From NCBI GenBank assembly GCA_946885815.1, contig CAMPHE010000100.1, forward strand, positions 1 through 6,643: DNA of 6,643 nt, in the 5' to 3' direction. This DNA is from an uncultured Arenimonas sp. (GTDB lineage: Bacteria; Pseudomonadota; Gammaproteobacteria; Xanthomonadales; Xanthomonadaceae). The stretch's first letter is position 1; every line of letters starts with the position of its first letter. The notes below the pieces were generated by a model, which was given only the letters and a program-made list of their open reading frames with translations, made no database searches and had not been told where the DNA came from. Shown one piece after another: positions 6,630 to 6,643 of this stretch. Made by a program: the position numbers and the translations under genes.

Positions 6630-6643
6630 ATGCGAGCGCGTGG
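6626..6643 (+). CDS. Possible start of the next gene, or continuation of the exporter (3' partial)
   Basis: A GTG at 6626 overlaps the exporter stop as GTGA, the same arrangement as at 4154, and opens a frame reading VNASAW to the window end. An ATG at 6630 directly after the stop is an alternative in the exporter's own frame. Six codons are too few to assign a family. It could be the next pathway gene, or the second half of the exporter in a shifted frame. Confidence 0.25.

Overview
This window is a solid block of seven co-directional genes (+ strand) from what looks like an aryl polyene / xanthomonadin-type pigment gene cluster. The DNA is very G+C rich (roughly 70% by eye) with strong G/C at third codon positions. 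The protein families (LolA-like carrier, MMPL exporter, LpxL-like acyltransferase) point to a Gram-negative host, most likely a high-GC beta- or gammaproteobacterium such as Burkholderiales, Rhodocyclales or Xanthomonadales. I cannot narrow it further from sequence alone.

Layout: (1) <3-530, the C-terminal end of an AMP-forming acyl ligase running in one open frame into a FabA/FabZ-like hot-dog dehydratase. (2) 527-1279, family 2 glycosyltransferase. (3) 1276-2220, LpxL/HtrB-like lysophospholipid-type acyltransferase. (4) 2201-3751, MIO-dependent aromatic amino acid ammonia-lyase (HAL/PAL/TAL family). (5) 3744-4157, 4HBT-type hot-dog thioesterase. (6) 4154-4789, LolA-like periplasmic carrier. 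(7) 4782-6629, MMPL/RND-type exporter that stops after its first half. A possible further start lies at 6626. Every junction overlaps (ATGA, ATGA, 20 bp, 8 bp, GTGA, 8 bp, GTGA), so there is no intergenic DNA, no promoter and no terminator inside the window. The genes are almost certainly one translationally coupled transcript whose promoter lies upstream.

How they probably work together (inference from known aryl polyene clusters): the ammonia-lyase turns tyrosine or phenylalanine into a hydroxycinnamate or cinnamate starter, and the acyl ligase activates the starter. Ketosynthases, ketoreductase and ACPs, which are not in this window, extend it. The dehydratase domain makes the conjugated double bonds. 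The thioesterase, acyltransferase and glycosyltransferase release the polyene and attach it to a lipid or sugar anchor, and the LolA-like protein and MMPL pump move the product to the outer membrane.

The points most worth a second look are the ligase-dehydratase fusion, the Tyr-His pair at the expected substrate-selectivity position of the lyase, a lipobox-like motif in the LolA-like protein, and the half-length MMPL exporter. I found no RNA genes, mobile elements, CRISPR arrays or clear repeats, and no evidence of a wholly new system.
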